Shown here: positions 1-8,675 of the stretch, piece by piece
Numbering within the stretch: the stretch's first letter is position 1
How the letters are laid out: each line of letters begins with the position of its first letter
From: Ignavibacteriota bacterium
GTDB taxonomy: Bacteria; Bacteroidota; Ignavibacteria; Palsa-1295
Direction of reading: 5' to 3'
Assembly: GCA_003151825.1 (NCBI GenBank)
Contig: PLYO01000035.1
Span: 1 to 37,741, forward strand
DNA length: 37,741 nucleotides
Translations under genes and position numbers: made by a program
Notes under the pieces: generated by a model
Told to the model about the DNA's origin: nothing
Seen by the model: the letters and a program-made list of their open reading frames with translations, nothing else
Databases searched by the model: none

Positions 1-788
1 AAATTCTTCGCCTTGCCGACGTAGAGCGCAGTGCCATCGGCGTGGAACATCGTATAGACTCCGGGCCGATCGGGAAACAGCCGGACTTTTTCGCGCAGCG
101 AAAGCTCGCGCTTCGTTTTTCGCTGTGCATAATTTGGTTTTGCAAATTGCAGGCGAAGAAAATCTTCCAGCGTCTCGATTTCCATTTCCTGCGCGAGCTC
201 GATAAAATGCGCGAGGATTTTTGCCGTTGCTTCGGCATCGCCAAGCGCACGGTGTTGGCGCGAGTTTCGAATTCCGAAATGCGCCTGCACGCTTGCAAGC
301 GATTTGCTTCGAAGTTGCGGCAGCAACCGCCGCGCGAGCCGGCAGGTACAGAGCGTATCATGGGCAGGCTGGAAGCGCTGCCCCACGCGGATGAAGGACT
401 CCGTGAGAAACCCATGATCGAACTTTACATTATGACCTGCAAGGACTGGACCACCCCCCAGCCCCCTCCTATTCCGCTCCGCTTCATAGGAGGGGGAGTT
501 TGTCAAAAACCTTTGTATCTCCGGCACAACATCGCAAAATTTCGGCTTGCCATAGACCATCGCGTTCGTGATGCCGGTGTGCCGCGTGATAAAGGGCGGA
601 ATATATTGCTCCGGATTGATGAGCGATTGAAAGGACTCGACCACCTCCCAACCCCCTCCTACTCCGCTTCGCTCCGCAGGAGGGGGAGCTAAGCGCACCA
701 GCGCGATTTCCGTGATGCGATTATTCGCGGCGGAAAGGCCCGTCGTTTCCACATCGACGACAACGAAGGATGCATCACGGAGTAGCAT
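1..788 (-). CDS. DnaQ-like 3'-5' exonuclease fused to GIY-YIG domain (3' end outside window)
   Basis: An open frame runs from ATG at 788 to the window edge with no stop (262 codons visible). The first ~200 residues are a DEDD exonuclease like the DNA polymerase III epsilon subunit: ExoI DVETTG (D12, E14), ExoII HNVKFDHGF (residues 119-127) and ExoIII HRALGDAEA (H179, D184). After a linker, a GIY-YIG nuclease begins (GVY at 243-245, YVG at 256-258), as in UvrC/Cho-type proteins. This exonuclease plus GIY-YIG fusion is known in bacteria and is thought to act in DNA repair. The start overlaps the end of the YbbR gene by 14 bases, suggesting coupling. Two stretches, residues about 34-47 and 97-114, are translated from palindromic mini-elements (see 631-692 and 441-502). 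Both keep frame and fall where related exonucleases have surface loops. The fold assignment is firm; the in vivo role is inferred. Confidence 0.85.
   Translation of the reverse strand, partial: MLLRDASFVVVDVETTGLSAANNRITEIALVRLAPPPAERSGVGGGWEVVESFQSLINPEQYIPPFITRHTGITNAMVYGKPKFCDVVPEIQRFLTNSPSYEAERNRRGLGGGPVLAGHNVKFDHGFLTESFIRVGQRFQPAHDTLCTCRLARRLLPQLRSKSLASVQAHFGIRNSRQHRALGDAEATAKILAHFIELAQEMEIETLEDFLRLQFAKPNYAQRKTKRELSLREKVRLFPDRPGVYTMFHADGTALYVGKAKN
441..502 (-). repeat. Palindromic mini-element A, inserted in frame in the exonuclease gene
   Basis: A hairpin with stem CCCCCTCCT/AGGAGGGGG is followed by a G-rich GGGGGGTGGT tail, about 60 bases in all on the coding strand. It is read through as residues about 97-114 of the exonuclease, just before the ExoII motif. 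The same stem and tail occur at 631-692, 6097-6133 and 16119-16216, so this is a dispersed family and not gene-specific sequence. Confidence 0.8.
631..692 (-). repeat. Palindromic mini-element B, inserted in frame in the exonuclease gene
   Basis: Second copy of the CCCCCTCCT/AGGAGGGGG hairpin with the GGTGGT-type tail. It is translated as residues about 34-47 of the exonuclease, in the expected beta-hairpin turn after the ITEIALVR strand. The two copies also share flanking bases (AAGGACT on the plus strand), which shows the mobile unit is larger than the hairpin alone. Confidence 0.8.
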
Positions 789-1782
789 GAACGGCGCTTT
801 TTCTTCGAAGGATAAATCGCAGATTGGGAGGGTCGGAAGCAAGATACGTCAGCCCTTTCGGAACATCCACTTGCGGCACCATCACTTGCGCCGTGTCTAA
901 GATTGTCGGATTATACATCACCCGCGCCTGAATCGCAGTGGGCGCGAGCTTCGCAAGTTCCTCCACGCCGCCGCGGACCGTGACGGCAATCGTTCCAGGA
1001 ATAAGTATCAACTCGAATTGTGGCGGTAGCGCCTCGATGGCCACCGGCACGCCCGCGATTTTCCGCTCGCCGATTGCTTGCACCGAAACATGGACGGAAA
1101 TTTTCGGCGCGCTCGGAATCGTGATGAAATTCTCGAGCGAATCCGTCAGCGCAAGCACACGGTCCACATCTTCCCTCGCATCGCGAACGACGATAGGCTG
1201 CGTTGGAATCGCCGTAAGCGAATCGAGGACGCTTGACGCACCTACGACCGACACAGAGCGCGGCGTCACAACAGGTTCGCCAACGATGATGTAACCCCTC
1301 GCGGGTTGCACGTCGAGACGCGGTTCGACGCTAACACGTTTTTCTGTCGCTTTGCCAAATTGCAGTTCGAGCGAATCCGGCTCGACCTTCAGAATGCGAA
1401 GCTCGCTCGGCAAAACGGCGGCATTCGATATTTCATCGCTGTGAAGCGTGACCATTTCTTCCGGTGGCAGCGCGCGCTCGGTAAGATCGAACTGGAAATT
1501 TGCGTTTTTCGTAAAATTCATCAGCAGGATTTGCCATCCCGCGCCGCGCACGCGCGTATGCAATCGTTCCGGCAAGCCGGACGCAAGCGCGTAACCTTTC
1601 GGCGCCGTAAGCTTGATAGGCAAATCGACATCCGCCTCATACGCCGCCGAAAGACGAACGTACGCCCACAGCAGCGCCGAAAAAACGAGCGCGCCAAGAA
1701 AGATGAGAATACCGCGAGCGAGCGTCAAAAGTAAGTAAGAAGTAAAAGGTAAGAAGTAAGAGGAATGAAGAAGCGTGGACAA
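775..1782 (-). CDS. YbbR-like domain protein, membrane anchored
   Basis: About 335 residues. One N-terminal membrane helix (ILIFLGALVFSALLWAYV) is followed by an extracytoplasmic part made of YbbR-type beta repeats, recognisable from LPIKLTAPKGY, the VEPRLDVQPARGYI stretch and a repeated VSVVGASS-like pattern. YbbR/CdaR proteins often regulate the cyclic-di-AMP cyclase CdaA, but no cyclase gene is in the window, so the partner is unknown. The listed start is TTG. The first ~18 codons come from a CTTACTTCTTAC-type low-complexity repeat, so a TTG near 1728 may be the true start. The gene lies 9 bases after recX and overlaps the exonuclease gene. Confidence 0.75.
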   Translation of the reverse strand: MSTLLHSSYFLPFTSYLLLTLARGILIFLGALVFSALLWAYVRLSAAYEADVDLPIKLTAPKGYALASGLPERLHTRVRGAGWQILLMNFTKNANFQFDLTERALPPEEMVTLHSDEISNAAVLPSELRILKVEPDSLELQFGKATEKRVSVEPRLDVQPARGYIIVGEPVVTPRSVSVVGASSVLDSLTAIPTQPIVVRDAREDVDRVLALTDSLENFITIPSAPKISVHVSVQAIGERKIAGVPVAIEALPPQFELILIPGTIAVTVRGGVEELAKLAPTAIQARVMYNPTILDTAQVMVPQVDVPKGLTYLASDPPNLRFILRRKSAVHATP

Positions 1783-1791
1783 AAAGTCACT

Positions 1792-2448
1792 TCAGTCCTT
1801 TTCGTCCACTTTGTCCTTTGCAAGTTTGCCATACACTTCATTGATTGTCTCAAAAGCAAACCCACGCCCAGCGAGAAAAGTGTACAACTTCTGTTTTTGC
1901 TTCCGGGGATCGCTTTCGGATTTCAGGATTCTGGGCCAGCGCTTTTCGGCAGCTTGCATGGCGCGGGATTCATCGCTTTCCTGCTCGTTGAGATTCGAGA
2001 TCGTCTCCTCAATGACTTCTTTCGGGACCCCCTTTTGTTTTAGACCAAACGCCAATTGCTTCGACGAGACAGGTTTCCGCATAAGTTTATCGTTCACAAA
2101 CGCTTTCGACCACGCCGCATCATCAATTAGTTTGTGTTCTTTCAAGAATTCGAACACACGTAAAATAATTGCTTCGGGAATATCCTCTTTAGCAAGCCGC
2201 TCGCGGATTTCCTTCTCGCTGCGCGCGCGATAATTCAAATAGGCAAGCGCAATGCGTTTGGCTTCGACGAAAAAATCGAAGTCGGTGATCTTTTCGAACA
2301 GTTCGCGGCCGATATAATCGCCTTTGCGGAGGCGAAATTGTTCTATCGTCTGATCGCACACACCGAAGGCGAACTCCTCATCCAAAAAGATCGAGGCGCG
2401 TGCCTTATCGTTTTTTTGGCGGACGATCGAAGTGATATAGCCTTCCAT
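1792..2448 (-). CDS. recX: Regulatory protein RecX
   Basis: 218 residues with the helical three-helix repeats of the RecX family. Visible landmarks are YLNYRARSEKEIRERL near residue 70, LIDDAAWSKAFVNDKL near 107, and KQLAFGLKQKGVPKEVIEE near 130. RecX binds RecA filaments and limits recombinase activity. Here it lies on the same strand as recA but five genes downstream instead of adjacent. An N-terminal ~50-residue segment (SIVRQKNDKARASIFLDEEFAFGV) matches the extra beta domain seen in longer RecX proteins. It is followed closely by the YbbR gene. Confidence 0.9.
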   Translation of the reverse strand: MEGYITSIVRQKNDKARASIFLDEEFAFGVCDQTIEQFRLRKGDYIGRELFEKITDFDFFVEAKRIALAYLNYRARSEKEIRERLAKEDIPEAIILRVFEFLKEHKLIDDAAWSKAFVNDKLMRKPVSSKQLAFGLKQKGVPKEVIEETISNLNEQESDESRAMQAAEKRWPRILKSESDPRKQKQKLYTFLAGRGFAFETINEVYGKLAKDKVDEKD

Positions 2449-2469
2449 GGAGTAATACCGGCACCGGCA

Positions 2470-2994
2470 TTATCGCTGAATGCTCGGCCCCATCATCGTA
2501 ACCATCGACTTCGCATCGTAAGCCATTGCATTATCGGCAGGCCGGTCGCCTTTGAACATTCGAATGGTCTTCGTTACCGTGTGGGTTGTGGAAGTCGTGG
2601 TCATGTAATTCGGATTTGAAGTGGTAACGGCGACGGGTATCGACTTGCCGGTTTGCGGATCGATGTCGTGCTCGATGGTAGTGGTGGGCGCGCCTGCTCC
2701 ACCCATCGTGTTTGTAAAAGTGCTCGCGTCGGATTGCTTATCTATCACGACGAAGTAGCTATATCCCTTCGCAACGGTTAGTTCCGCCGAACGGTAGAGC
2801 GCATAGCGATCCACAAGATCCGGCGGCATCGTGTTATCTCCGGCGTAAGTGACCTGATAGGTCGAGCTGTCTAAGGGCTGCTCGGAATATCCGTACATGC
2901 CCAACCAATTGTCGGTCTTCGACATGTATTTGGATGGGCCGCACGAGGAAAGCGCGAGAACGGCGATGAGACTTAAGAGCAGCGTTTTCATCAT
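2470..2994 (-). CDS. Lipoprotein, CC0125/CC1285-like
   Basis: 174 residues. The signal peptide ends in a lipobox (VLALSSCG), predicting a lipid-anchored envelope protein. The core TYQVTYAGDNTMPPDLVDRY followed by ALYRSAELTVAKGYSYFVV matches a small lipoprotein family first noted in Caulobacter (CC0125/CC1285). Its function is unknown. A threonine-rich insertion occupies residues about 90-140. It is a paralogue of the next gene upstream (2998-3411), sharing the RSAELTxxKGxxYFVV core and the IRMFKG motif, with only 3 bases between them. A tandem duplication inside an operon is the simplest reading. Confidence 0.7.
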   Translation of the reverse strand: MMKTLLLSLIAVLALSSCGPSKYMSKTDNWLGMYGYSEQPLDSSTYQVTYAGDNTMPPDLVDRYALYRSAELTVAKGYSYFVVIDKQSDASTFTNTMGGAGAPTTTIEHDIDPQTGKSIPVAVTTSNPNYMTTTSTTHTVTKTIRMFKGDRPADNAMAYDAKSMVTMMGPSIQR

Positions 2995-2997
2995 GCG

Positions 2998-3411
2998 TCA
3001 ATTGCTGGAATCGCGTTGAATAAATGGCGCCATGTCTTTCGTTACCTCCCGTGCATCGAACGCGGCTAAATCACCCTCCGGAGGTGCGCCTTTGAACATA
3101 CGGATGATATTCCATGCATCGCCATTCTTATCGTCATCTCCCGTTTGCAGTACCACGAAATAATCGAAGCCTTTTTCTAAGGTCAGTTCCGCAGCACGAT
3201 AAAAGGAATAGCGGTCCGCAATTTCAACGCTCGAATTGCGCAAACCATAGAAGATAACGCGATACGTGTTGGAGTCAACCTGGACAGCATTATACCCGGT
3301 TGTGTTAAAGAATCCCTCCCGCATCGGTGCGTATTTATAGGTGGCAACACCTCCGCACGCGGAAAGCGTGAATGCAATAGAAATGAGTAGTAATGTTCGA
3401 AGTGTTTTCAT
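2998..3411 (-). CDS. Lipoprotein, CC0125/CC1285-like paralogue
   Basis: 137 residues with signal peptide and lipobox (TLSACGG). The conserved core NTYRVIFYGLRNSSVEIADR then SFYRAAELTLEKGFDYFVVL is shared with the gene immediately downstream, as is the C-terminal IRMFKGAPPEGD segment. It lacks the threonine-rich insertion. Probably an envelope lipoprotein of unknown role. Its position between repair genes is likely a matter of operon packing rather than shared function. Confidence 0.7.
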   Translation of the reverse strand: MKTLRTLLLISIAFTLSACGGVATYKYAPMREGFFNTTGYNAVQVDSNTYRVIFYGLRNSSVEIADRYSFYRAAELTLEKGFDYFVVLQTGDDDKNGDAWNIIRMFKGAPPEGDLAAFDAREVTKDMAPFIQRDSSN

Positions 3412-3467
3412 ATTATCCCAAACATCCGATTCATCCCATAAATCCCGGTTCAGACGGCCTTCATTTC

Positions 3468-3842
3468 TTACGCATACATCAATGGTGTTTGAGCGCCGAA
3501 TACGTGCGCGTGTCGCACCGGAATACCTCCAAACGTAATGTTGAAAAGATCGCGGTCTTCTTCGACAGGGCCAATCCGCTGGTTGTATTCCTGCATGAAT
3601 TCTCCCATCGGGTTCAGCACGACGATGCGACCAAGTTTGATGAGTTCGGAGTCGGAAAGTACTTCCGATAATTTAGGAGCGACGGTTTCGATAAAATCAT
3701 ACTCATCGATCCAATCGGCGGAGACGGCAAGATCCCATCGTTCACCGGCATCTTCACGTTCGATAATCGCGGCAAAATCGAATTTCTTTTCGCCATAAGC
3801 TTCAGCGAGAACTTTTCTTATTCTCTCTTCAAGTATTATCAT
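3468..3842 (-). CDS. Hypothetical protein
   Basis: 124 residues, soluble and acidic, with no signal peptide or membrane segment. I do not recognise the family. Visible features are an N-terminal helix-forming stretch (EERIRKVLAEAYGEKKF), the pattern RWDLAVSADWIDEYDFIETV, and a hydrophobic strand GRIVVLNPMGEFM. Codon use matches neighbouring core genes and it sits in the same minus-strand run, so it is probably a real gene. Confidence 0.55.
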   Translation of the reverse strand: MIILEERIRKVLAEAYGEKKFDFAAIIEREDAGERWDLAVSADWIDEYDFIETVAPKLSEVLSDSELIKLGRIVVLNPMGEFMQEYNQRIGPVEEDRDLFNITFGGIPVRHAHVFGAQTPLMYA

Positions 3843-3884
3843 GTTAAAAATGCAAATCCTTTCTATGCTATAAACATTCCGCGC

Positions 3885-4319
3885 TTATTGGCCCTTCAAC
3901 CACACATAAGGATTACCGGGCTCTCCAGGATTATCCTCTTCAAGACTAGAGGAACTCACGATTTTAACGCTAGTTAAGTATAAAGTAAGGAATTCAACCG
4001 AGATTCCATTCGTAACCCCTGGAAATATAAAATAAATGAAATTACCTTCTCTCTTATATTGCACGGGAACACTAACAGGGGGATCGTTATATGATGCCAT
4101 AACAATGTCAGCGCTCTTGAATTCCAGGTTTGGTGGCAACCCAATGTATTTTTCAGGGTTCTGGCAAACGAAGAGACCACGAATTTCATTGTCCGACCCA
4201 GACTGAGGGTCGTCTGATTTCCGCCCACCGCAATTGAAGCCAGCAAGCAATAAAATTAGAATCGAAAGTGAAATTAGCTTCTTACCTACTTCTGTGTTTT
4301 TTCGATGTATTGTCTCCAT
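3885..4319 (-). CDS. Putative lipoprotein, hypothetical
   Basis: 144 residues. A hydrophobic segment (LISLSILILLLAGFNCGG) ends in a lipobox-like cysteine, so a lipid-anchored envelope protein is predicted. The rest is not recognised. The start overlaps the upstream gene by 34 bases, which suggests coupling. The DNA here is more AT-rich than recA next door, as is the upstream gene, so the pair may have been acquired together. Confidence 0.5.
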   Translation of the reverse strand: METIHRKNTEVGKKLISLSILILLLAGFNCGGRKSDDPQSGSDNEIRGLFVCQNPEKYIGLPPNLEFKSADIVMASYNDPPVSVPVQYKREGNFIYFIFPGVTNGISVEFLTLYLTSVKIVSSSSLEEDNPGEPGNPYVWLKGQ

Positions 4320-4963
4320 AGTTCTTGAGAATGATGGTCTAAGCCGTGTCCTAGAAACGGCAAAAAAAAGATCGTTGTTTGAGTTCGCCTCCCAAATTTC
4401 TTTCTTACATGAAGCATTACTTCCGTTTTATCTATTTTCAATTCCTCTCGAATGATCTTCCCAGCCTCCAAGCTGCTTACGACAATGTACGAGGGTTTGA
4501 GATCGCAAATCAAACGCAATGTCCGCCTGATTTGCGCATTTTCGAACCTGTTTCGCTTATTCTTGGTAAACAATTTCTTGGAATCAGTCTTATTGCCTGG
4601 AAAAAGGTCAACGTGATTGTAGCATTTCTCAGTTAATCCTAAGAGATCTTCGAATCTTGAAAAATATAATAGCTTTCGAGTTCCCTGACCTTCCTTGTCC
4701 TCTTTATGAATGCAGGCAGTTTCTTTCGCCGCAGTTGCCAGACTTTTGCCTTTTGTAAAATTCTTCCACCCAAAATTCACACGCTTTCCATTTTTGATTT
4801 TCTTTTTATTTTCGGATGGGTTGTGGCCCACTATAAGTGGCAATCCTGTTTTCATATCAGGGTAAGCGATTGGAATAAGTTTCAGATAATCAGCTTTCGA
4901 ACCTTGGCAGCGCTGTCGTTGCCAGGCTCTGAAGGTGCTAAGATTATACCGAAATAGATTCAT
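4286..4963 (-). CDS. Hypothetical protein with uracil-DNA-glycosylase-like motifs
   Basis: 225 residues, basic, no signal peptide. The order PLIVGHNPSENK (residues ~41-52), HVDLFPGNKTDSKKLF (~117-132), PSYIVVSSLEAGKII and FLPFLGHGLDHHS resembles the layout of the uracil-DNA glycosylase superfamily, where an N-P-S/G loop is followed by a strand pair and a C-terminal H-containing loop. This is a weak inference from pattern only. The gene begins 15 bases after the recA stop, so it could be co-transcribed with recA. It is AT-rich relative to recA. Confidence 0.45.
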   Translation of the reverse strand: MNLFRYNLSTFRAWQRQRCQGSKADYLKLIPIAYPDMKTGLPLIVGHNPSENKKKIKNGKRVNFGWKNFTKGKSLATAAKETACIHKEDKEGQGTRKLLYFSRFEDLLGLTEKCYNHVDLFPGNKTDSKKLFTKNKRNRFENAQIRRTLRLICDLKPSYIVVSSLEAGKIIREELKIDKTEVMLHVRKKFGRRTQTTIFFLPFLGHGLDHHSQELWRQYIEKTQK

Positions 4964-4978
4964 GCTTTCACATAGAAT

Positions 4979-6061
4979 TTATTTCTTCTTCTTCTCCTCG
5001 ATCACCCCGCCCGCCGCGACGGCGCCGTTCGTCGCTAAGTTGCCGGCAACGCCTTCGATCTCGATACCCAGCTTTTTCCGCACAGCTTTTTCGACTTTCG
5101 CGAAGGAATCTGCATTTTCTTTCAGGAATGTTTTCACCGATTCGCGGCCCTGGCCGATGCGCTCGCCTTCGAAGGAGAACCACGAGCCGGATTTCTGAAT
5201 GATGTCGTTTTCGATGCCGACATCTATCATATCGCCCAATTTCGAGATGCCTTCGTTGTAGAGTACATCGAACTCCACTTCGCGGAAAGGCGGCGCGAGT
5301 TTATTCTTCACGACTTTCACGCGAACGCGATTTCCGATTATTTCCGTGCCTTCTTTAATGACATCGCGGCGGCGAATATCCAAGCGCACCGATGCATAAA
5401 ACTTGAGCGCATTGCCGCCCGTCGTGGTTTCGGGATTACCATACATCACGCCGATCTTCGAGCGAAGTTGATTGGTGAAAATAACCGTCGTGCCGGATTT
5501 GCCGATAACGGCCGTGATCTTCCGCATGGCCTGCGACATAAGCCGCGCGTGGGAACCCATCTGCGCATCGCCCATTTCACCTTCGATTTCTGCACGTGGC
5601 GTAAGCGCGGCAACGGAATCGATGACGATCACGTCCAGCGCCGCGCTTCGCACAAGTTGCTCCAAAATATCCAGCGCCTGCTCGCCAAATTCGGGTTGAG
5701 AAAGAATAAGCTCGTCAACGTTTACTCCGAGGCGCTTTGCATAACCCACGTCTAATGCGTGCTCTGCGTCAATGAATGCTGCATTGCCTCCGCGCTTTTG
5801 CGCTTCGGCGATGATATGAAGGCACAGCGTGGTTTTACCGGAGGATTCCGGGCCGAAGATCTCGACGACGCGACCGCGCGGCACGCCGCCAATGCCGATC
5901 GCCGCATCGATGGAAAGCGAGCCGGTGGGTATCACATCCACTTTCACATGCGGCTGGTCGCCCAATCGCATGACCGATCCCTTGCCGTGATTCTTCTCGA
6001 TCGCGTCCATCGCGATGGTGAGTGCTTTCTTACGCGCGTCTCTGGTTGCTGTGTCTTGCAT
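4979..6061 (-). CDS. recA: Recombinase RecA
   Basis: 360 residues from ATG at 6061; a TTG at 6079 in frame would add six residues, but the ATG gives the usual RecA start. Walker A is [10 protein letters not shown] and Walker B is [11 protein letters not shown]. The loop-2 region includes [20 protein letters not shown], and the C-terminus is lysine-rich (EEKKKK). RecA forms filaments on single-stranded DNA, catalyses strand exchange and triggers SOS self-cleavage of repressors. It heads the minus-strand run that includes recX and the exonuclease gene. I could not identify an SOS operator upstream with confidence. Confidence 0.98.
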   Translation of the reverse strand: MQDTATRDARKKALTIAMDAIEKNHGKGSVMRLGDQPHVKVDVIPTGSLSIDAAIGIGGVPRGRVVEIFGPESSGKTTLCLHIIAEAQKRGGNAAFIDAEHALDVGYAKRLGVNVDELILSQPEFGEQALDILEQLVRSAALDVIVIDSVAALTPRAEIEGEMGDAQMGSHARLMSQAMRKITAVIGKSGTTVIFTNQLRSKIGVMYGNPETTTGGNALKFYASVRLDIRRRDVIKEGTEIIGNRVRVKVVKNKLAPPFREVEFDVLYNEGISKLGDMIDVGIENDIIQKSGSWFSFEGERIGQGRESVKTFLKENADSFAKVEKAVRKKLGIEIEGVAGNLATNGAVAAGGVIEEKKKK

Positions 6062-6096
6062 AGTTAAAGTGCTTTCCAAATTAAAATGTTAGATTA

Positions 6097-6133
6097 CCCC
6101 CTCCTTTTCAAGGAGGGGGAAGGGGGTGGTGGA
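6097..6133. repeat. Palindromic element, same family as in exonuclease gene
   Basis: Hairpin CCCCCTCCTT/AAGGAGGGGG with loop TTC, followed by the GGGGGTGGT tail. Intergenic copy upstream of recA. Confidence 0.75.
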
Positions 6134-6233
6134 TGGAACATCCGTTTCAGTAAACAAATCCGAGAGTAGGAACATCCTCCCGATTCAAAATGGTGCCGCA
6201 AATGGCACCGAAAAATGGAGAATCTTGTATTAT

Positions 6234-6929
6234 TCAATCGATCATCAATACTTTGAGGTCTTTGAATTTTTGAGTCCCGTGATTCCAAGCCTCTAAACCG
6301 ATCTTCCCGTGAGTCAGCAAGAGGTGATCGCAATGCAAAATACGTCGCCCATTAAGAGAGAATTCGAAGGAACTATCGCATACAGATGCTGCGAAGGAAT
6401 ACCAGGTGTTCGGTTTAAAGTGGAACTTTCCGTGACCGATCCACTGCTTAGGTCCGCGATCGTTAGCACAGCCGACCCAATTTTTATAGGGGTTCAAACA
6501 AATCGTATAGCGAGAACCGAAAGGTTTATCGGAATTGACGCGAAGGAGGATACCAGCGTCATTATCAACGTTGCTTTCTTTGTCAGGGCATACTTGCCCG
6601 GTTACGCAGTAGTCCGCCCATGTGCTGTCTCCAACAAGAATGTATGCTTCGGTTGATGCGTCTCCCTTATTGGAGACCGTCAAAACACCATGATTAACAA
6701 CCCAATTGCCAGAGATTAGCGGCCATTTGCGGCCTTCCGTAAGATTCCCATCATGCAAGAAGTTATCCTCGAAGAGAATGTTCGCGGTGTCCACATGCTT
6801 CGTGGAATTACCCTGAAATCCGACTTGCCACGGATACTCCTTAGCCGAAGATAATTGAACTTGCCACGGAAGAAACAGGATAAGAATGCTTACCAGCATT
6901 CGGTAACTATTTTTATAGTCCGTCGGCAT
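6234..6929 (-). CDS. Secreted LamG/3-keto-disaccharide hydrolase-like protein
   Basis: About 231 residues from ATG at 6929; a longer frame reaches 7013, but the extra 28 residues precede the signal peptide, and ATG at 6899 is also possible. The hydrophobic stretch MLVSILILFLPWQVQLSSA is a signal peptide. The rest looks like a concanavalin-type beta sandwich: ILFEDNFLHDGNLTEGRKW, WVVNHGVLTVSN, DAGILLRVNSD and WYSFAASVCDSSFEFSLNGR. This resembles the DUF1080/3-keto-disaccharide hydrolase family, which binds or cleaves glycans. Substrate unknown. It has no sorting domain, unlike the kelch gene just upstream, whose stop it nearly abuts. Confidence 0.6.
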   Translation of the reverse strand: MPTDYKNSYRMLVSILILFLPWQVQLSSAKEYPWQVGFQGNSTKHVDTANILFEDNFLHDGNLTEGRKWPLISGNWVVNHGVLTVSNKGDASTEAYILVGDSTWADYCVTGQVCPDKESNVDNDAGILLRVNSDKPFGSRYTICLNPYKNWVGCANDRGPKQWIGHGKFHFKPNTWYSFAASVCDSSFEFSLNGRRILHCDHLLLTHGKIGLEAWNHGTQKFKDLKVLMID

Positions 6930-7009
6930 GCGTGGATTTAAAAGTGGCATTTCGTGCAACCGGTGGCCAGGTGCAAGAAGGGAGGCTTTTGCCTCCCTTC
7001 TTACTAAAC

Positions 7010-8482
7010 TCACTGTGTTATCAGAATTTTAGAACTCATGACGGTAGCACCGATGCTCACCCGCACGAGATACATCCCCGGCCCGAGGCTTGGCGGAAGC
7101 GAAAGTATATGCTCGCCTGCGGCAAGTGGCTCATCGAGCTTGAATACCACGCGGCCATCGATCGAAACAAGCTCCGTTGCGACATTTTCGTTGGCGGCAA
7201 GCGTGAGATCGAGCGTTGGGCCGTTCTCGCCATAAATGACCGTCATCGTGTTCGCAGCGCTCGTTTTCGAAACGGAAGCCGTATTTTGCGGTTGTTCCAT
7301 GTAATACGTTAGCGCGTTCGAACCGACATCAAGCACCTCGCAGGTGTTCGTTACATCGGTTGTTCCGATGATCCCGCCGGCTACAAGCACCATCTGTGTG
7401 GGCAGGTTCGGGTTGACATTCTGAGTTAGCCTAACAGCGCCATGCTCCGCGCGAGACTCATGCATCGTTGGAGCGTAGAACCATCGTTCGTTTGGCTTAT
7501 CGTACCATTCGCAGGTCGCGGTATTGGTCACGGTCTGACCGGAAGGATCGTTCGGATCGAAGGTGATGATCCCACCTGTCATCAGGAGCCGGTCTCCTGG
7601 AAGTACGGTAGCGCCTGGCCTGTAACAGGGCTGCATAATTGGAGAAACGGAGGTCCAGGTGGGGTTACTCGGATCGAAAACCTCGGCGCCGGGTGCGGTA
7701 ACGTATGGTGTACTACGCCCACCGGCAGCGATCACGGTGTTGTCCGAGAATCGAGCCAATAATCCGCTTTCCCGAGACTGGGCCATGGACGGCTCGACGC
7801 TCCAGGAGTTCGTCGATGGATCGTAGATTTCACACTCCGACAGGTAGTCACTCATCGAGCCTACGGTTCGGCCACCAGCGACGAGCACTCTTCCGTCCGT
7901 GAGCAATACCGCCGAAAAGTCACGTCGGTGTTGCGTCATCGGCCCCGCAATGGTGCTCTGGTGTGAATTCACATTATAGATCTCACACTCCGTTGTGGAT
8001 CCATCAGTGGGATAGTTGGTCGTGAGACCACCGCTGACCAAGATGAGGCTATCGTTCAACAGCGTGGAAGTGTGATTTTGGCGTCCCACTTGGAGCGAAC
8101 CGCCATCCGCCCATGTGTCTGTCGTTGGATCGTAAATCTCGACGCTCGCGGTCTCGACCCACTCATAGATGTTATCGGTATTACCGGCAATAACCACGAT
8201 TCGGCCATCGGGAAGTTCGTTAGACGTATGATGTTCGCGAGCGATGTTCATCGAAGCGGCGTAGCTCCAGGTTCCGGTGGCCGGGTCATAAAGCTCACAG
8301 GAAGCGAGCGGAATACCGGCCATGTCATCCCCGCCCGTCACGAGGACTTTGCCGTTTTGGAGCACATTAATTCTCTCGCGGTGTCGCTCGGTATTGAGCG
8401 AGCCGGTGTATTGCCATGTCTGAGCGGCTGCATTCGAAACGAGCATCACCGCTAAACCAACCATCAACAAAGAGGTCTTCAT
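7010..8482 (-). CDS. Kelch-repeat secreted protein with type A sorting domain (copy 1)
   Basis: 490 residues. Signal peptide MKTSLLMVGLAVMLVSNAAA. Six or so kelch blades cover residues ~20-400, each with the pattern VLVTGG...CELYDP.TGTW, predicting a beta-propeller. The C-terminal ~80 residues (VSIDGRVVFKLDEPLAAGEH to MSSKILITQ) form a type A sorting domain for export by the type IX system and surface attachment. It is a close paralogue of the next gene upstream (8676-10148): the leader, signal peptide and sorting domain are almost identical and the blades have diverged. Probable role is adhesion or glycan binding at the cell surface; no catalytic residues were recognised. Confidence 0.8.
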   Translation of the reverse strand: MKTSLLMVGLAVMLVSNAAAQTWQYTGSLNTERHRERINVLQNGKVLVTGGDDMAGIPLASCELYDPATGTWSYAASMNIAREHHTSNELPDGRIVVIAGNTDNIYEWVETASVEIYDPTTDTWADGGSLQVGRQNHTSTLLNDSLILVSGGLTTNYPTDGSTTECEIYNVNSHQSTIAGPMTQHRRDFSAVLLTDGRVLVAGGRTVGSMSDYLSECEIYDPSTNSWSVEPSMAQSRESGLLARFSDNTVIAAGGRSTPYVTAPGAEVFDPSNPTWTSVSPIMQPCYRPGATVLPGDRLLMTGGIITFDPNDPSGQTVTNTATCEWYDKPNERWFYAPTMHESRAEHGAVRLTQNVNPNLPTQMVLVAGGIIGTTDVTNTCEVLDVGSNALTYYMEQPQNTASVSKTSAANTMTVIYGENGPTLDLTLAANENVATELVSIDGRVVFKLDEPLAAGEHILSLPPSLGPGMYLVRVSIGATVMSSKILITQ

Positions 8483-8675
8483 AACATTAGTCCTATGGAA
8501 GAGTCAAAAAGGAAGCAAGTGCCCATAATCGCTTGTTCCCCAAAATTACTTAGTTAGAAACACTTGAACCGCATAAAAGATGCAATCATTTATGGTCAAA
8601 AATTAGTGCTGGATAGAATAGAAAGGTACCGCAATTTCGTCAAGGAATCTTCGCTGATTTCCACTACAAAAAATC

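Noticed and set aside
6062..6233. SOS operator upstream of recA
   Set aside because: No clear palindrome matching a known LexA box could be seen; only the dispersed palindromic element is there.
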